DNA of 64,000 nt from Synechococcus sp. AG-686-F08. GTDB taxonomy: Bacteria; Cyanobacteriota; Cyanobacteriia; PCC-6307; Cyanobiaceae. A model generated the notes under the pieces. That model was not told the DNA's origin and searched no databases. It saw only the letters and a list, made by a program, of their open reading frames with translations. Positions 1 through 9,807 of the stretch are shown one piece after another; within the stretch, counting starts at the first letter, position 1; the number at the start of each line of letters is the position of its first letter. The position numbers and the translations under genes were made by a program. The stretch is from assembly GCA_003210315.1 (NCBI GenBank), contig QCVQ01000003.1:1-64000 (forward strand). The letters run 5' to 3'.

Positions 1-104
1 AAATCCGCCAATGAACCGAACACGCGAAACGAGTCTGTTCTCGATACCCAATACGGATCGAACCGGGTCAATCTGGCTTTGCTGCTATTAAGCAGGCAAT
101 AAAA

Positions 105-128
105 AACCCCGCTCGTGGCGGGGCGTGA
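105..128 (-). terminator. Intrinsic terminator read on the minus strand (GCCCCGCCACGAGCGGGGTTTTTTATT)
   Basis: CCCCGC/GCGGGG stem followed by a T6 run on the minus strand. Confidence 0.65.
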
Positions 129-498
129 TGTTTTAGTTGCATGCCTTTGACTCAGATGTCGTCACCACCTGGATCTGAACTACCGGCTAGTCGGAACTCA
201 GGATGAACAATGCTCTTGCCTGCACCGAAAATGTCCTTGATGTCTTTCCAGATGAAGCGATCAGTGCATGTGCTGCCATCAGCTCCCATCGCGACCCCAC
301 CAGAAATAGCGGTGAGTTGATCAAGATTTTGTTCATTGTCTACTTTGCGTGTTTGCCTACCTGCTTGCCTCCGTTTTTGCTTTTGAGGGCATGAGTGACC
401 GTGTGTTGCTTGGTCTTTGTCAAGTCATAATGTTTTCTTTATTGTTGGATGACGATCCTGCGCAACTCGCTAATTTGAACCAAGTTTGAAAACCTTTT

Positions 499-1029
499 GT
501 GAATCTCAATCTCCTTTCGAAAGCCTGTCTGGTTGCCTCTTCTGCCTGTTTGATTTCAGCCTGTTCTGGTCAAGAATCATTAAATTCAACCAAAGGTTCT
601 CAGGAAGACCTTGCTGTTGCTGCAGCCAGCAAAGCCTTAACGCTCAAGGGTCATAAAGGCTTCAAGCCGACAGGAGAGATTCACAAGGTGGACAATTCTG
701 AAGGCGCATCTGCCTATGAAATTGTTTTTTCTAATGGCTCAAAAACTTTTGAAGTTGATGTTCTCTCTGATTCTTATACGGCTTATGAGATTGAAGAAGA
801 CATTGAGCTGAATGCTATTCCTCAAGATGTTCAAGCTGCTGCTGCAGCGACTGGTGAAGATATTCAGGCCTGTGGTCATTATCAGAAAGCTGTCAAATTG
901 GATTCAGGTGATGAGGTTTGGTTCGAGTTTGAAGAATGTAACAATGGCAAGATTGATATTGAAGTCAAGCAGGATGGGCTTCAAGTGGTGACCGATGAAA
1001 ATGATCAAACCGCAAGAGACATGTCATAG
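499..1029 (+). CDS. Hypothetical lipoprotein, PepSY-like repeat character
   Basis: GTG start; signal peptide with lipobox (CLISACSG); 176 aa ORF. Confidence 0.7.
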   Translation: MNLNLLSKACLVASSACLISACSGQESLNSTKGSQEDLAVAAASKALTLKGHKGFKPTGEIHKVDNSEGASAYEIVFSNGSKTFEVDVLSDSYTAYEIEEDIELNAIPQDVQAAAAATGEDIQACGHYQKAVKLDSGDEVWFEFEECNNGKIDIEVKQDGLQVVTDENDQTARDMS

Positions 1030-1281
1030 GTCTCTTCCCGATATTCTTCTAAGGCTTTTGATCTTCACTCGTGTTGATCCGGAGGTCTTCCGTAATAACC
1101 CTTTGATCAATGGAGGTGTATCCCATTCCTCGATGGAGTTTTGCCTGAGCCTGCACCCGAGGACAGGCTGACCACCACCCCGTAGCGGTATGGACCGCAC
1201 CAAGAGTTGCTGCGCATACATCTATGTCATCCAAATTGGCATTTGATCTTGTCGTTTGTACTGTGAAAAAACAATTGAACA

Positions 1282-1725
1282 ATGCTTAAAAAGACATCGC
1301 TTATCTCAGTTGCACTACTTTCAACAGCACTAGCCACTCCTAGTAAAGCTTTTGCTGACAACTGGCGAATAACCGACAAAATAATTAATCAACGGGAGGT
1401 AAGCATACAAATAGACAAAGACTCGATCAGGCGTGATGGCGAAAACTGGATCACTTTTACGCAAAGACTTCAAACCGATTAAAATCCGCCAGCAAAACCT
1501 TTCAAAGGAGAGGTGAATTGTATTAAAAAAATATTTGGCTCTGTATTTTCAAAGAACGAAAGGCAGGATCAATTCCGCCGTAACGGAAAATGGTTCATTG
1601 ACTTTGCACACAAAGACGATCCAAGCGATGTCATAAGTGTAGAAGTGGATCCAGAAGACGACCAATATAGAGAAAAGACATTTTCATGGATATGCAGCAA
1701 CTATAAAAAGCAAATCATCAATTAA
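1282..1725 (+). pseudogene. Small secreted protein (surface-adhesin-E-like character) interrupted by an in-frame TAA
   Basis: Signal peptide MLKKTSLISVALLSTALATPSKAFA; ORF 1282-1482 ends with TAA at 1480-1482 and the same frame continues to 1725 (NPPAKPFKGEVNCIKKIFG...FSWICSNYKK). Confidence 0.6.
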
Positions 1726-2092
1726 AAGTATTAATTTTATCTTACGCAACTTGTCGACTGCGTTCACCACTGCAAACAAGAGCAGCTTGGCGAGATTGCC
1801 TATTGGGTTCAGACCCACTCACTCGAAAGGATGCGTGACATTGCCCATTTGGATGAGCCCCGTTCCTTCAACAGAGACACCCAGGTGACCCTCAGCACAA
1901 ATGAGAAGCCATCCAGATCGTTACCAGTGATGGCTGAACAACCAGGTGATGGGCAGAGCCTGCTTGCACTGAAACCCCTCACAAGGAAACAGCCACACGG
2001 AACACAAATTATTTTGCAGATTAATTTGCGCATTAAAAAAGCAGCTTTTTCGGGCCGCCAAAAAACTCGTCAGTGACTGAGTTTATTTTTGG

Positions 2093-2145
2093 AATGGAGC
2101 CAAGCGGATTCGAACCGCTGACCCCCTGCATGCCATGCAGGTGCT
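2093..2145. repeat. Orphan attachment site: tRNA-Ala 3' fragment
   Basis: aatggagccaagcggattcgaaccgctgaccccctgcatgccatgcaggtgct, identical to 22230-22282; the sequence then diverges (taataact vs ctaccagc). Confidence 0.95.
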
Positions 2146-2198
2146 TAATAACTCAAATCAACTGATATAACAAGTCTAAAGGAGAATAAACATTTATT

Positions 2199-2217
2199 TA
2201 GAGCAGTTTTTAGAGCA
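2199..2217 (+). repeat. Two phased TAGAGCA(G) repeats, candidate integrase arm-type sites (left end)
   Basis: TAGAGCAG at 2199-2206 and TAGAGCA at 2211-2217, 12-bp spacing; matches the repeats at 22106-22136. Confidence 0.55.
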
Positions 2218-2832
2218 AAGATGATGGGAAGCGGATGTCCACAGCCCTTCCTCCCTTATCTCATGTGAGCTGACTCTGCCCAGCGCGTGGTTAATTTTCT
2301 GCCATCTCTGTTGTCGATCTAGATGGCTTCACGCTTGTGCTGAGGACTATGTGGTGTGCCTCATGCTCGGCATGGGTGAGCTTCGACGAGAAGTAGCTGC
2401 TGCGGGGAACCTGGGTGAATGTGTTTGCTTGGGCGATATGGCGAGTTTGGAAGAAGAACGGCTGAAGGAACAGGGCTAATTCAAAAGGGCAATGTCACTC
2501 ATCCTTTCGAGTGAATGGATGTCACCCCAAGAGGCAATCTCGCCAAACTTCTCTGATGTGGCAGCAGCAGCCTGATTACGCCCGACACAAGGAGAAGTCA
2601 GGCGGTGAAGGCTGGCTGCTGAACAGGCAAGAGGGAACGCTCATACAGATCAAGCCCGACGCACCAACCCAACATGCCCAGTTCGTATTGGTGAGCTACT
2701 ACCGATTATCAGCACGCATTGGGAAACCTGTTCGGCAGCACCGAATGCTCAGGCATCTTGGCATCGAAATGTGGATCAACTTGCAGAAGATCGGTTGGCA
2801 ACGATGCACGCCGCCTAACTGATTACCCCTTT

Positions 2833-2876
2833 GAGGGATAGGTCGGCAGCGAAGATCACTCGAATGGGGGATTCGG
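2833..2876 (+). repeat. Leader repeat copy A
   Basis: gagggataggtcggcagcgaagatcactcgaatgggggattcgg; matches copies C, D and E. Confidence 0.7.
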
Positions 2877-2935
2877 TATTTATGTATTTGGTAGATAGTA
2901 AATACATACAACCAAGCCTTCTCCTCTTCATCAAA

Positions 2936-3052
2936 ATGAATCAAAAACTAATTCTTTTTGGCTCGGTAATAGTTGTGGCTTTTGGAGCATTTATAGGTGT
3001 TGCCATCGATCTGCAAATGCAATCATTAATCACTATTTTTAGTGAATCATAA
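2936..3052 (+). CDS. 38-aa small membrane protein
   Basis: ATG after leader repeat A; hydrophobic MNQKLILFGSVIVVAFGAFIGVAIDL. Confidence 0.45.
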   Translation: MNQKLILFGSVIVVAFGAFIGVAIDLQMQSLITIFSES

Positions 3053-3096
3053 GACCACAAAGCATTTAAAAAACTACTAGTGCAACCATCACCAAA

Positions 3097-3357
3097 ATGA
3101 CAAAAAACGAATTAAAAGAAATCGTTCGCGATTGCATGCTAACAGAGAACATTAACTCCAACAAAATAGGCTTCACGTTAATCGAAATCACAAAACTTGT
3201 ATACAGCTCTCTCGTCAAACATGGAATAACGCCTGATGATGATATTTTCTATTCATACCAATATGATTTGCGTTGGTGCCTGCAAGAACTTCGTAATGAA
3301 GGTTTTACGAGCTTTAAAAAAATGGGAAAGTTCAATGTTCACTGTCTCTGCGAATAG
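3097..3357 (+). CDS. Hypothetical protein
   Basis: 86 aa ORF, AT-rich, coding-like composition. Confidence 0.55.
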   Translation: MTKNELKEIVRDCMLTENINSNKIGFTLIEITKLVYSSLVKHGITPDDDIFYSYQYDLRWCLQELRNEGFTSFKKMGKFNVHCLCE

Positions 3358-3410
3358 ATAATCATCTCCATACAACAACAACCATCACACTATTAAGGAA
3401 ACAATTACCA

Positions 3411-4289
3411 ATGTCATTACCCATCACTGACATCGTTACACCTAATGGCGTTAAACATCGAATGATAGACAAGGAGGACTGGTACATTGAAGTCCTCAAT
3501 GATACTGGTAAGGGCTGGGTAGAAACACAAAAACTACCTCGACTATTGTCAATATTTTCAACTGATGATAGTAATCCAATCTTTATGGATGAGTATCAAG
3601 TATTGAAATGCTATGACCTTAGTCAATTCTCCAATGACGCAATTCGTGTCTACGAGAATGGCAAGACTAAAGCCCCTATCAACTACAACGACTACCAGGA
3701 CAAAGACATCTTTCATTGTCACTTACTTCCTATAGGTACTTATTACATAGGTGACCCTGGTTATGTAATGCCTGAACAGGATTACGCAACATTCTTAGAA
3801 ACTTACTTTGCTTCTAAGGAGAGTAGTGGATTCTTTAAGTTTGAGGATAAGAAGATTCTAATCATCGATAACATGGGTGATGGATTCATTCCTATATACG
3901 ACGATTCTTACCCCGATAAGAAATGGAGTTCTCTTCCAATTGACCACGGTATGTTTGCATTTATCCCCTTCGATTACCTCACTCAAGAATGTGGATTAAC
4001 CAAGGAGTTTCTACTTGAGAAAGGTTGTGTCATGACTTTCAATTATGAAGGGATTGACTGGGGTGACGATGATGATAAACCCAGTGATAAAGAATTAGAA
4101 ACATATGAAGTTTATCTATGGGATTACACAATGTGCGAAGTAGACGGTTACACATTCTTTATGGATAGTGATGCGGAGGACGCTTATAATGCAATCGGCA
4201 AAGAAACCATCGGAATCAAATTCGTACACGCTATGAACACCACCGATTGCAACACAATCTTAGTTGAAACCGTTAAAGATGAAGAATGA
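3411..4289 (+). CDS. Hypothetical acidic protein
   Basis: 292 aa ORF with ATG start, acidic, contains LPIGTYYIGDPGYVMPEQDY. Confidence 0.75.
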   Translation: MSLPITDIVTPNGVKHRMIDKEDWYIEVLNDTGKGWVETQKLPRLLSIFSTDDSNPIFMDEYQVLKCYDLSQFSNDAIRVYENGKTKAPINYNDYQDKDIFHCHLLPIGTYYIGDPGYVMPEQDYATFLETYFASKESSGFFKFEDKKILIIDNMGDGFIPIYDDSYPDKKWSSLPIDHGMFAFIPFDYLTQECGLTKEFLLEKGCVMTFNYEGIDWGDDDDKPSDKELETYEVYLWDYTMCEVDGYTFFMDSDAEDAYNAIGKETIGIKFVHAMNTTDCNTILVETVKDEE

Positions 4290-4318
4290 ATCCATAGGAA
4301 GAATGACACACACGCATC

Positions 4319-4588
4319 ATGTGGGATTACAGTGCAACTCAACACTATTCAGATCTATCCCCCATTCCATTCAAGGAAGAATGGGAACATGAGGAAGCGG
4401 AAGCGAATGGAGAAAGCATATATAGAGATATGAAATATATCAACCTTCTAATGTTACCCAATGATGATAGGGACGAGTTAGAGATTGATCAAGAAATCGA
4501 ACCACGTGATACTGAATTAATATACATAGTGTGTGTAATATTATATATATTAATTCAGGCAAAGTTAAGTATTTTTACTAGAATTTAG
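4319..4588 (+). CDS. Hypothetical protein
   Basis: 89 aa ORF collinear with the preceding gene. Confidence 0.4.
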   Translation: MWDYSATQHYSDLSPIPFKEEWEHEEAEANGESIYRDMKYINLLMLPNDDRDELEIDQEIEPRDTELIYIVCVILYILIQAKLSIFTRI

Positions 4589-4719
4589 GCGAAGAGGAGA
4601 GAAACCATTCTCCTGGCACATCCACTAATAACTATCCAAATGAAGTACTCAATCATCCTCCAGCAATCAACGGGAGAGAATCAAACTGTTTACACATCAG
4701 AATAACTAGCTGCAGGTCC

Positions 4720-4890
4720 TGCTGATGGCACTAAGGGCTAATGACGCTGATGGCTATAAGTCTTGACTAGCCCTTGGCATTGAAGAGTTTGGAAGGGATG
4801 TAGCTGCTGATGTCGAATCTGAATGGATGGTGCCTTTGTTGATTGAAGATGAGAAAGACAGGTTGATGGCGAGGCAGCTGGGTGTGAGCC
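4720..4890 (+). pseudogene. Degenerate copy of the small ORF intact at 10375-10593
   Basis: Near-identical wording (atggcactaagggctaatgacgctgatggct...gatggtgcctttgttgattgaagatgagaaagacagg) with in-frame stops. Confidence 0.65.
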
Positions 4891-4902
4891 TTTGGCCCGA
4901 AT

Positions 4903-4945
4903 GGGGGATAGAACACCCACGAGAATCACTCTCATGGGGAATAAC
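4903..4945 (+). repeat. Leader repeat copy B (divergent)
   Basis: gggggatagaacacccacgagaatcactctcatggggaataac. Confidence 0.45.
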
Positions 4946-5008
4946 AGTTCCTAGTTACGAACATAAACTAACGACATCAAGAAACACACACACGACGGAG
5001 AACAACTA

Positions 5009-5554
5009 ATGAACAACAACAAACACAAGTTCTACGACTACGAACTAACAACAGAAGGACGCATTAAATGGTTCTCATACATACTTGATGACTTTGAAGA
5101 GTACATCAAAGAGTATTGGAACAAGACTCAATCAGAAGATTGGGATAATGTACCAGTACTTCCTGAATCATTCAGGGTTGAGTATGTTGAGAAACAGTTT
5201 GATTCTGACTTTGATACTGAAGACGCAAAGCGGTTAGAAGCATTCAATAATGGTGAAGATGAAGGTAATAATGAAGGATGGTTACCGATTTCATGTGTGA
5301 ACTGGATTTTAGTTAAGAACACACCTGAGAATTTAGAGAAACTCAAGGACGCAAAAGTTCTTTCATATGAAGTATGGGAAGACTTCCCTGAATTCGGAGA
5401 TGATTCTTGTATTCATGTAGAGACACTTGCTATTTGGTATTGGCGCTATTACAACGATAAACTTTATAGTGAAGAGACTAAAGAAAACTTTAGTGGCGAC
5501 ACTGATATTCCATTAGAAGAGATTCAAAAGGAGAATATACACGTAAACGAATAA
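5009..5554 (+). CDS. Hypothetical acidic protein
   Basis: 181 aa ORF with ATG start. Confidence 0.7.
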   Translation: MNNNKHKFYDYELTTEGRIKWFSYILDDFEEYIKEYWNKTQSEDWDNVPVLPESFRVEYVEKQFDSDFDTEDAKRLEAFNNGEDEGNNEGWLPISCVNWILVKNTPENLEKLKDAKVLSYEVWEDFPEFGDDSCIHVETLAIWYWRYYNDKLYSEETKENFSGDTDIPLEEIQKENIHVNE

Positions 5555-5689
5555 CTTTTGCATAACACTTACGAAGAAACGCTAATGTTCAACTGCTGGT
5601 CATTATCACCAGAACTACAGAAGATAATTGGTATGCAAAATTCACACGAGCACTGCCATGAGCGGGGTTTTTTAATGACTCACTCTTTT

Positions 5690-5733
5690 GGGGGATAGCT
5701 CAGCAGCAAAGACCGCTCGGATGGGGGATTCGG
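5690..5733 (+). repeat. Leader repeat copy C; homology with copy E extends to about 5832
   Basis: gggggatagctcagcagcaaagaccgctcggatgggggattcgg; long match 5685-5832 vs 10596-10745. Confidence 0.8.
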
Positions 5734-5797
5734 ATTCTTTGTGTTTCAGCGATTGTGAATACATCGAGGGGCGACCTTCATACAACACCTGAATCAA

Positions 5798-6157
5798 ATG
5801 AAACTTTCCTCCTTTGTCGCGATCGCTGCTGTTATTGGTGGTTCATTTCTGATTCCCATACCGGCTGAAGCAGATCAAGTGACAGATACCAAAGAGAAAT
5901 TAATTGGCCTTGCAGCATTTGCAGGATGCAAAATGACACGCCATGGGTACACAGTAGAACAGGCACGATCTATCATTGATGATGGAATAGTTAGCATGAA
6001 TGCTGAAGACTATAGAGTTTGGATGGATAGCAGCAAAGTTGCTAATGCAGTCCAGCTATTTGCTAAAGCGATGAATGACCAATGCACAACAGTTAACACT
6101 TCTAGTCCTTATCTTGAAAAGGCAATAAATGCTAGCCATAAAGCCACCACCTATTGA
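5798..6157 (+). CDS. Small secreted protein
   Basis: Signal peptide MKLSSFVAIAAVIGGSFLIPIPAEA; 119 aa. Confidence 0.7.
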   Translation: MKLSSFVAIAAVIGGSFLIPIPAEADQVTDTKEKLIGLAAFAGCKMTRHGYTVEQARSIIDDGIVSMNAEDYRVWMDSSKVANAVQLFAKAMNDQCTTVNTSSPYLEKAINASHKATTY

Positions 6158-6192
6158 TTGGGACAATAAACAACTTCTTTGCACTAAATTTA

Positions 6193-6543
6193 ATGACTGG
6201 AAAAGTGATCCCATTCTTGGCAATTCTTTTAGCATCTGCACTATCAAATCCTTACGCTGCTCATGCCAATGAGTGGGTTGAATTCAAAGAAAGTGATAAT
6301 ATGTACAAATACTTGCGCCTTGATTCTCAGTCGAATGGGATTTCTTATGTGTCAACCATGTTTTTTTTCAATTCCAAAAAGTTGTCCGAATCGGACTGGG
6401 TTGTGAACTGCAAGGAAAATGTAATGGTTAATAATTACGGCACAGAATGGATTAAAATTAGTGGTATTTGGAGGCTTCGAGATAATAACAAGGCTGGTAC
6501 TCCTGGTCTTGATCGACTATATGATTTCGCATGTTTAAATTAA
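6193..6543 (+). CDS. Small secreted protein, adhesin-E-like character
   Basis: Internal ATG start gives a signal peptide (MTGKVIPFLAILLASALSNPYAAHA); W-rich domain. Confidence 0.65.
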   Translation: MTGKVIPFLAILLASALSNPYAAHANEWVEFKESDNMYKYLRLDSQSNGISYVSTMFFFNSKKLSESDWVVNCKENVMVNNYGTEWIKISGIWRLRDNNKAGTPGLDRLYDFACLN

Positions 6544-6682
6544 AGAAAATAACTAGCTGAAACGTCGGGAAGCCTGAAGCCTTATGGCTGAAAGCAATAC
6601 AACACCCGCAAGGGAAAAGCAGGGGGCGTTTTGTATCGCTATCGATCTCCCAACAAATGTATTTCGTTTACTCCATAGTTAA

Positions 6683-7018
6683 ATGATTGAACAAAGTATT
6701 TTCATCAGTGAAGATGGTCGAAAATTTGACACCTCAGAGGAATGCCAAGAGTGGGAATCCTTGCTCGTTGTTATAAGAAAAGTCAGGCAGCGGTTATGGG
6801 AGCATGAATTCAAGACATCAGCCTTGGGACCAATATGGTGCAAAGAAAATATGGGAGAAAGGTGTACAGACGAATACCAGCTTCGTTCTTCCACTGACGA
6901 CGAACTTCTACACTTTGATGAAGATATATTCGAAGGAAGGCTAGAAGATGTCTGCATTGATGCAGTTCAGTTATACATGTACAGGTTAAGACAAGAATAT
7001 TCAATAGTGTTTGATTAG
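6683..7018 (+). CDS. Hypothetical protein
   Basis: 111 aa ORF, coding-like composition. Confidence 0.6.
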   Translation: MIEQSIFISEDGRKFDTSEECQEWESLLVVIRKVRQRLWEHEFKTSALGPIWCKENMGERCTDEYQLRSSTDDELLHFDEDIFEGRLEDVCIDAVQLYMYRLRQEYSIVFD

Positions 7019-7092
7019 CCTATAAATACTCAATGCAGGTTTTGAACGATCTCCAATCTGAATATCCACTACACCCGCCACGAGCTGAGTTT

Positions 7093-7845
7093 TTAAATGT
7101 CCGCTTCAATCAAGCCATGCGTCAAAGCAAAAACTGCTGCTTGTGTTCGATCTCTTACTCCAAGCTTGTGAATAGCTGTGCTGACATGACTTTTGACGGT
7201 TTCAGCAGAAACGAAAAGTGAATCAGCGATTTCAGTGTTCCTCATCCCTCGGATAATGCAGCGAATCACTTCTAGCTCTCGCTCAGATAATGGATCAACA
7301 AGTATTGGTGCAGGCTTCACCTTTGCTGTTGCAGCCTCTCGCACAGCCCTTGGGTAGTAGATGCCGCCGCTATTGGTCGTGCTTAAAGCGTGAATGAAGT
7401 CACCGTCACCAGTTCCTATGGATGACATGAACATCACACCATCAGCGCCTGCTTGCATTGCTTCCTGGACAACTTCAGGTGTCTCACGCTGGAGAAAGAT
7501 CAATGCCTTTAGATCAGGAGAATGATCCTTGGCTTTCTCTACCAGTCTTATTCCGTATCCCCGTTCAAGATCTTCACTGGTAATCAAAAGATCTGGATTG
7601 CTTTCAAGTTGTATTTGCAGTGCCTCATCTTCGGTTGTTGCACCACCAACTAACGATTGCAGGATTGGTGCAGCAAGGCTGAGTGCAGTAAGCGTGAGCC
7701 TATTTTTAGAGCAAACCAAGACTCTTTTTTTCTCCAGCATCGTTTTACAAGCATCAGAGGCTTGTTGGATTGCAGAGTCAGATGGGTTGATCCGCACGTA
7801 TTCGGTACAGGCAGCCACATCAGCATAGATGTGCCATGAATCCAC
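7093..7845 (-). CDS. NarL/LuxR-family regulator with receiver-like N-terminus
   Basis: C-terminal HTH LSERELEVIRCIIRGMRNTEIADSLFVSAETVKSHVSTAIHKLGVRDRTQA. Confidence 0.88.
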   Translation of the reverse strand: MDSWHIYADVAACTEYVRINPSDSAIQQASDACKTMLEKKRVLVCSKNRLTLTALSLAAPILQSLVGGATTEDEALQIQLESNPDLLITSEDLERGYGIRLVEKAKDHSPDLKALIFLQRETPEVVQEAMQAGADGVMFMSSIGTGDGDFIHALSTTNSGGIYYPRAVREAATAKVKPAPILVDPLSERELEVIRCIIRGMRNTEIADSLFVSAETVKSHVSTAIHKLGVRDRTQAAVFALTHGLIEADI

Positions 7846-7867
7846 GCCAGAAGCTAAACAGGGCTGC

Positions 7868-8029
7868 TCACATAAAGCTTTCTACGTTTTGATCGGTGAA
7901 GACAATTCCTTTTAGGTCTGACCTCTCTAGTTTCCTTTTGACTATTGCATCGTTTATATTAATAGCCAGTATCTGCTTGATTTTTATTTCGCCGTCCCGC
8001 CGAAGAATCAGATCGTAATTAGGTGTCAT
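7868..8029 (-). CDS. 53-aa small ORF upstream of the LuxR gene
   Basis: MTPNYDLILRRDGEIKIKQILAININDAIVKRKLERSDLKGIVFTDQNVESFM, same strand as the downstream regulator; below the ORF-track cutoff. Confidence 0.45.
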   Translation of the reverse strand: MTPNYDLILRRDGEIKIKQILAININDAIVKRKLERSDLKGIVFTDQNVESFM

Positions 8030-8076
8030 TATCAATATAACTTTGAATCATTTATCACTATTTGTCTAACTGAGGT

Positions 8077-8096
8077 GATCCCCCAAATGGGGGATC
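8077..8096. promoter_or_regulatory. Perfect inverted repeat GATCCCCC-AAAT-GGGGGATC
   Basis: 8-bp arms, 4-nt spacer, ~65 bp upstream of the protease start. Confidence 0.5.
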
Positions 8097-8162
8097 AAAA
8101 TCCTTGGAAAACTACCCAGGGGAGCGTTGTAGGGACTAAGAGACTTGGGATATAGTTAAAAG

Positions 8163-9272
8163 ATGGAAAACAAATTCATCAAGCCATTATCAATACTTGT
8201 TTTATTAGGTATGACTGGCTTAGCAGGCTGCTCTAGTGTCTCAACAAACACGACACAGTCTGCAAATGAAGCAGATGTGGGAATACCTTTACAAAAACTC
8301 CCAAAAGAGCATCCAGCAGAATGTACTATTCAAGAGTATTCAGCAGAAGAGTTGTTTGCAAACTCGAAGGATGGCATCGCCGTCGTTTTAACTGATTCTG
8401 GAGTTGGCAGTGCTTTTGTTGTCAAGCACGAGGGTAATTCAACTCTACTTGCAACTAATGCGCATGTGGTTGATGGAACGAAGCTTGTGACGTTGAAGTG
8501 GGCAAATGGTTCACAGGATCAGGCTGCAGTGGTGAAAATTGGAGATACTCAGAGTCGTGACAATGATTTAGCTTTACTTCAAGTAAATGGAAACAAAGGA
8601 ACACCCCTAAAGATAAAGCCGAGTAAAATAAATACTGGTGCTGATATTGTTGCTCTTGGAGCACCACATGGCCTGGACTTTACTATTACAAGGGGAATTG
8701 TTAGTGCACATCGAGAAGGAGGGCGTGTAATTCAGATTGATGCTCCTATTAACCCGGGGAATTCAGGTGGGGCAATTCTAGATAAGACAGGTTGTGTTGT
8801 TGGAGTGTCAACTTATATCCGTAAAGACAGCGAAGGACTTGGATTTGGAATTGCATCAAATCAGCTTCAGGCTTTTCTTGTTAGTGAGACCAAACCCACT
8901 CAGGAACCTAATAAGAAAGCTCAAGATATCGCTTATCACGCGCCTTCCTCTGCTCCCAGCTATCCGCAAACATGTTGGACTTCAGCACATCCCGATGCTC
9001 CTAAAGGAAAGCTAATTTCTTTGCCCTGCAAGGTATCGAATCCCAAGTCTGGCCTTATAGTTGTCAATTGGAGTGATGGTTACAACACCAAATTCCACAA
9101 CAATCGAGCTACTCGCGATGAGATTGAAGACGTAGATAGTGGAACTATTAAATACGGGGAAATTGGTGACAAATTAATTGAAAGTCGTGGGAACTATTAC
9201 CTCATTGTCAACGCTGACGATGGTGCCGAATCCTGGATTGCTAGTGATACGTTGAAAGACTGGCAGGAATGA
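8163..9272 (+). CDS. Trypsin-like (S1C/DegP-type) serine protease lipoprotein
   Basis: Lipobox LAGCSS; triad motifs TNAHVV, DNDLALL, GNSGGAI; extra C-terminal domain. Confidence 0.88.
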   Translation: MENKFIKPLSILVLLGMTGLAGCSSVSTNTTQSANEADVGIPLQKLPKEHPAECTIQEYSAEELFANSKDGIAVVLTDSGVGSAFVVKHEGNSTLLATNAHVVDGTKLVTLKWANGSQDQAAVVKIGDTQSRDNDLALLQVNGNKGTPLKIKPSKINTGADIVALGAPHGLDFTITRGIVSAHREGGRVIQIDAPINPGNSGGAILDKTGCVVGVSTYIRKDSEGLGFGIASNQLQAFLVSETKPTQEPNKKAQDIAYHAPSSAPSYPQTCWTSAHPDAPKGKLISLPCKVSNPKSGLIVVNWSDGYNTKFHNNRATRDEIEDVDSGTIKYGEIGDKLIESRGNYYLIVNADDGAESWIASDTLKDWQE

Positions 9273-9366
9273 GAATTTAAGCCTTAACTGCATTCTCAGG
9301 ATTTGTTCAAATCATTGCCACTTAGTTTGCAGTGTTTCCTTAATATATGAACCTCAAAAAACTACT

Positions 9367-9537
9367 TATGGCACTAAGGGCTAATAACGCTGATAGCTAC
9401 AAGTCGTAGCTGGCATTAGGAATTGAATAGCTTGGATGGGATGTGGCTGGTGAGGTTGAGTCTGAGTGGATGGTGCCTTTGTTTGTTGAAGAGAAGAGAG
9501 ACAGGGTGATTGCTTGGCAACTGGGTGTGAGCCTCTA
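9367..9537 (+). pseudogene. Second degenerate copy of the small ORF at 10375-10593
   Basis: atggcactaagggctaataacgctgatagctacaagtcgtag... with several in-frame stops. Confidence 0.65.
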
Positions 9538-9545
9538 GTTCTTTT

Positions 9546-9587
9546 GGGGGATAGTTCAGCAGCGAAGACCACTCGGATGGGGGATTC
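9546..9587 (+). repeat. Leader repeat copy D
   Basis: gggggatagttcagcagcgaagaccactcggatgggggattc. Confidence 0.75.
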
Positions 9588-9633
9588 ATGCTCTCTGCAC
9601 TTGAGCAAAAATAAATCCTATGAGGAATGAATC

Positions 9634-9807
9634 ATGAGTTCTTTTAAATGCCCCCGCTGCTCGTTCGATCCAGGTGCCCACGCCTGGTCAGCAATTACCT
9701 TGGCTGCCCATAAATGGAAAGAGCATCAAATTCCATCAAGGGGAGGACACAATGGAACTATGCGTTACTTCCCGAGTCAGGATGAATATGAAGCCGCACA
9801 CAAATGA
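9634..9807 (+). CDS. 57-aa zinc-finger-like small protein
   Basis: MSSFKCPRCSFDPGAHAWSAITLAAHKWKEHQIPS..., CxxC and HxxxxH pattern; TGA overlaps the ATG of the next ORF; below the ORF-track cutoff. Confidence 0.6.
   Translation: MSSFKCPRCSFDPGAHAWSAITLAAHKWKEHQIPSRGGHNGTMRYFPSQDEYEAAHK

Noticed and set aside
203-394. 63-aa ORF near the window start
   Set aside because: No domain, no clear ribosome-binding context; not enough support.
2093-2145. Second tRNA-Ala gene
   Set aside because: Only the anticodon arm through 3' end is present; the 5' part is replaced by unrelated sequence, so it is an att duplicate.
2699-2944. 81-aa minus-strand ORF
   Set aside because: Overlaps leader repeat A and a plus-strand small gene; no coding signal recognised.
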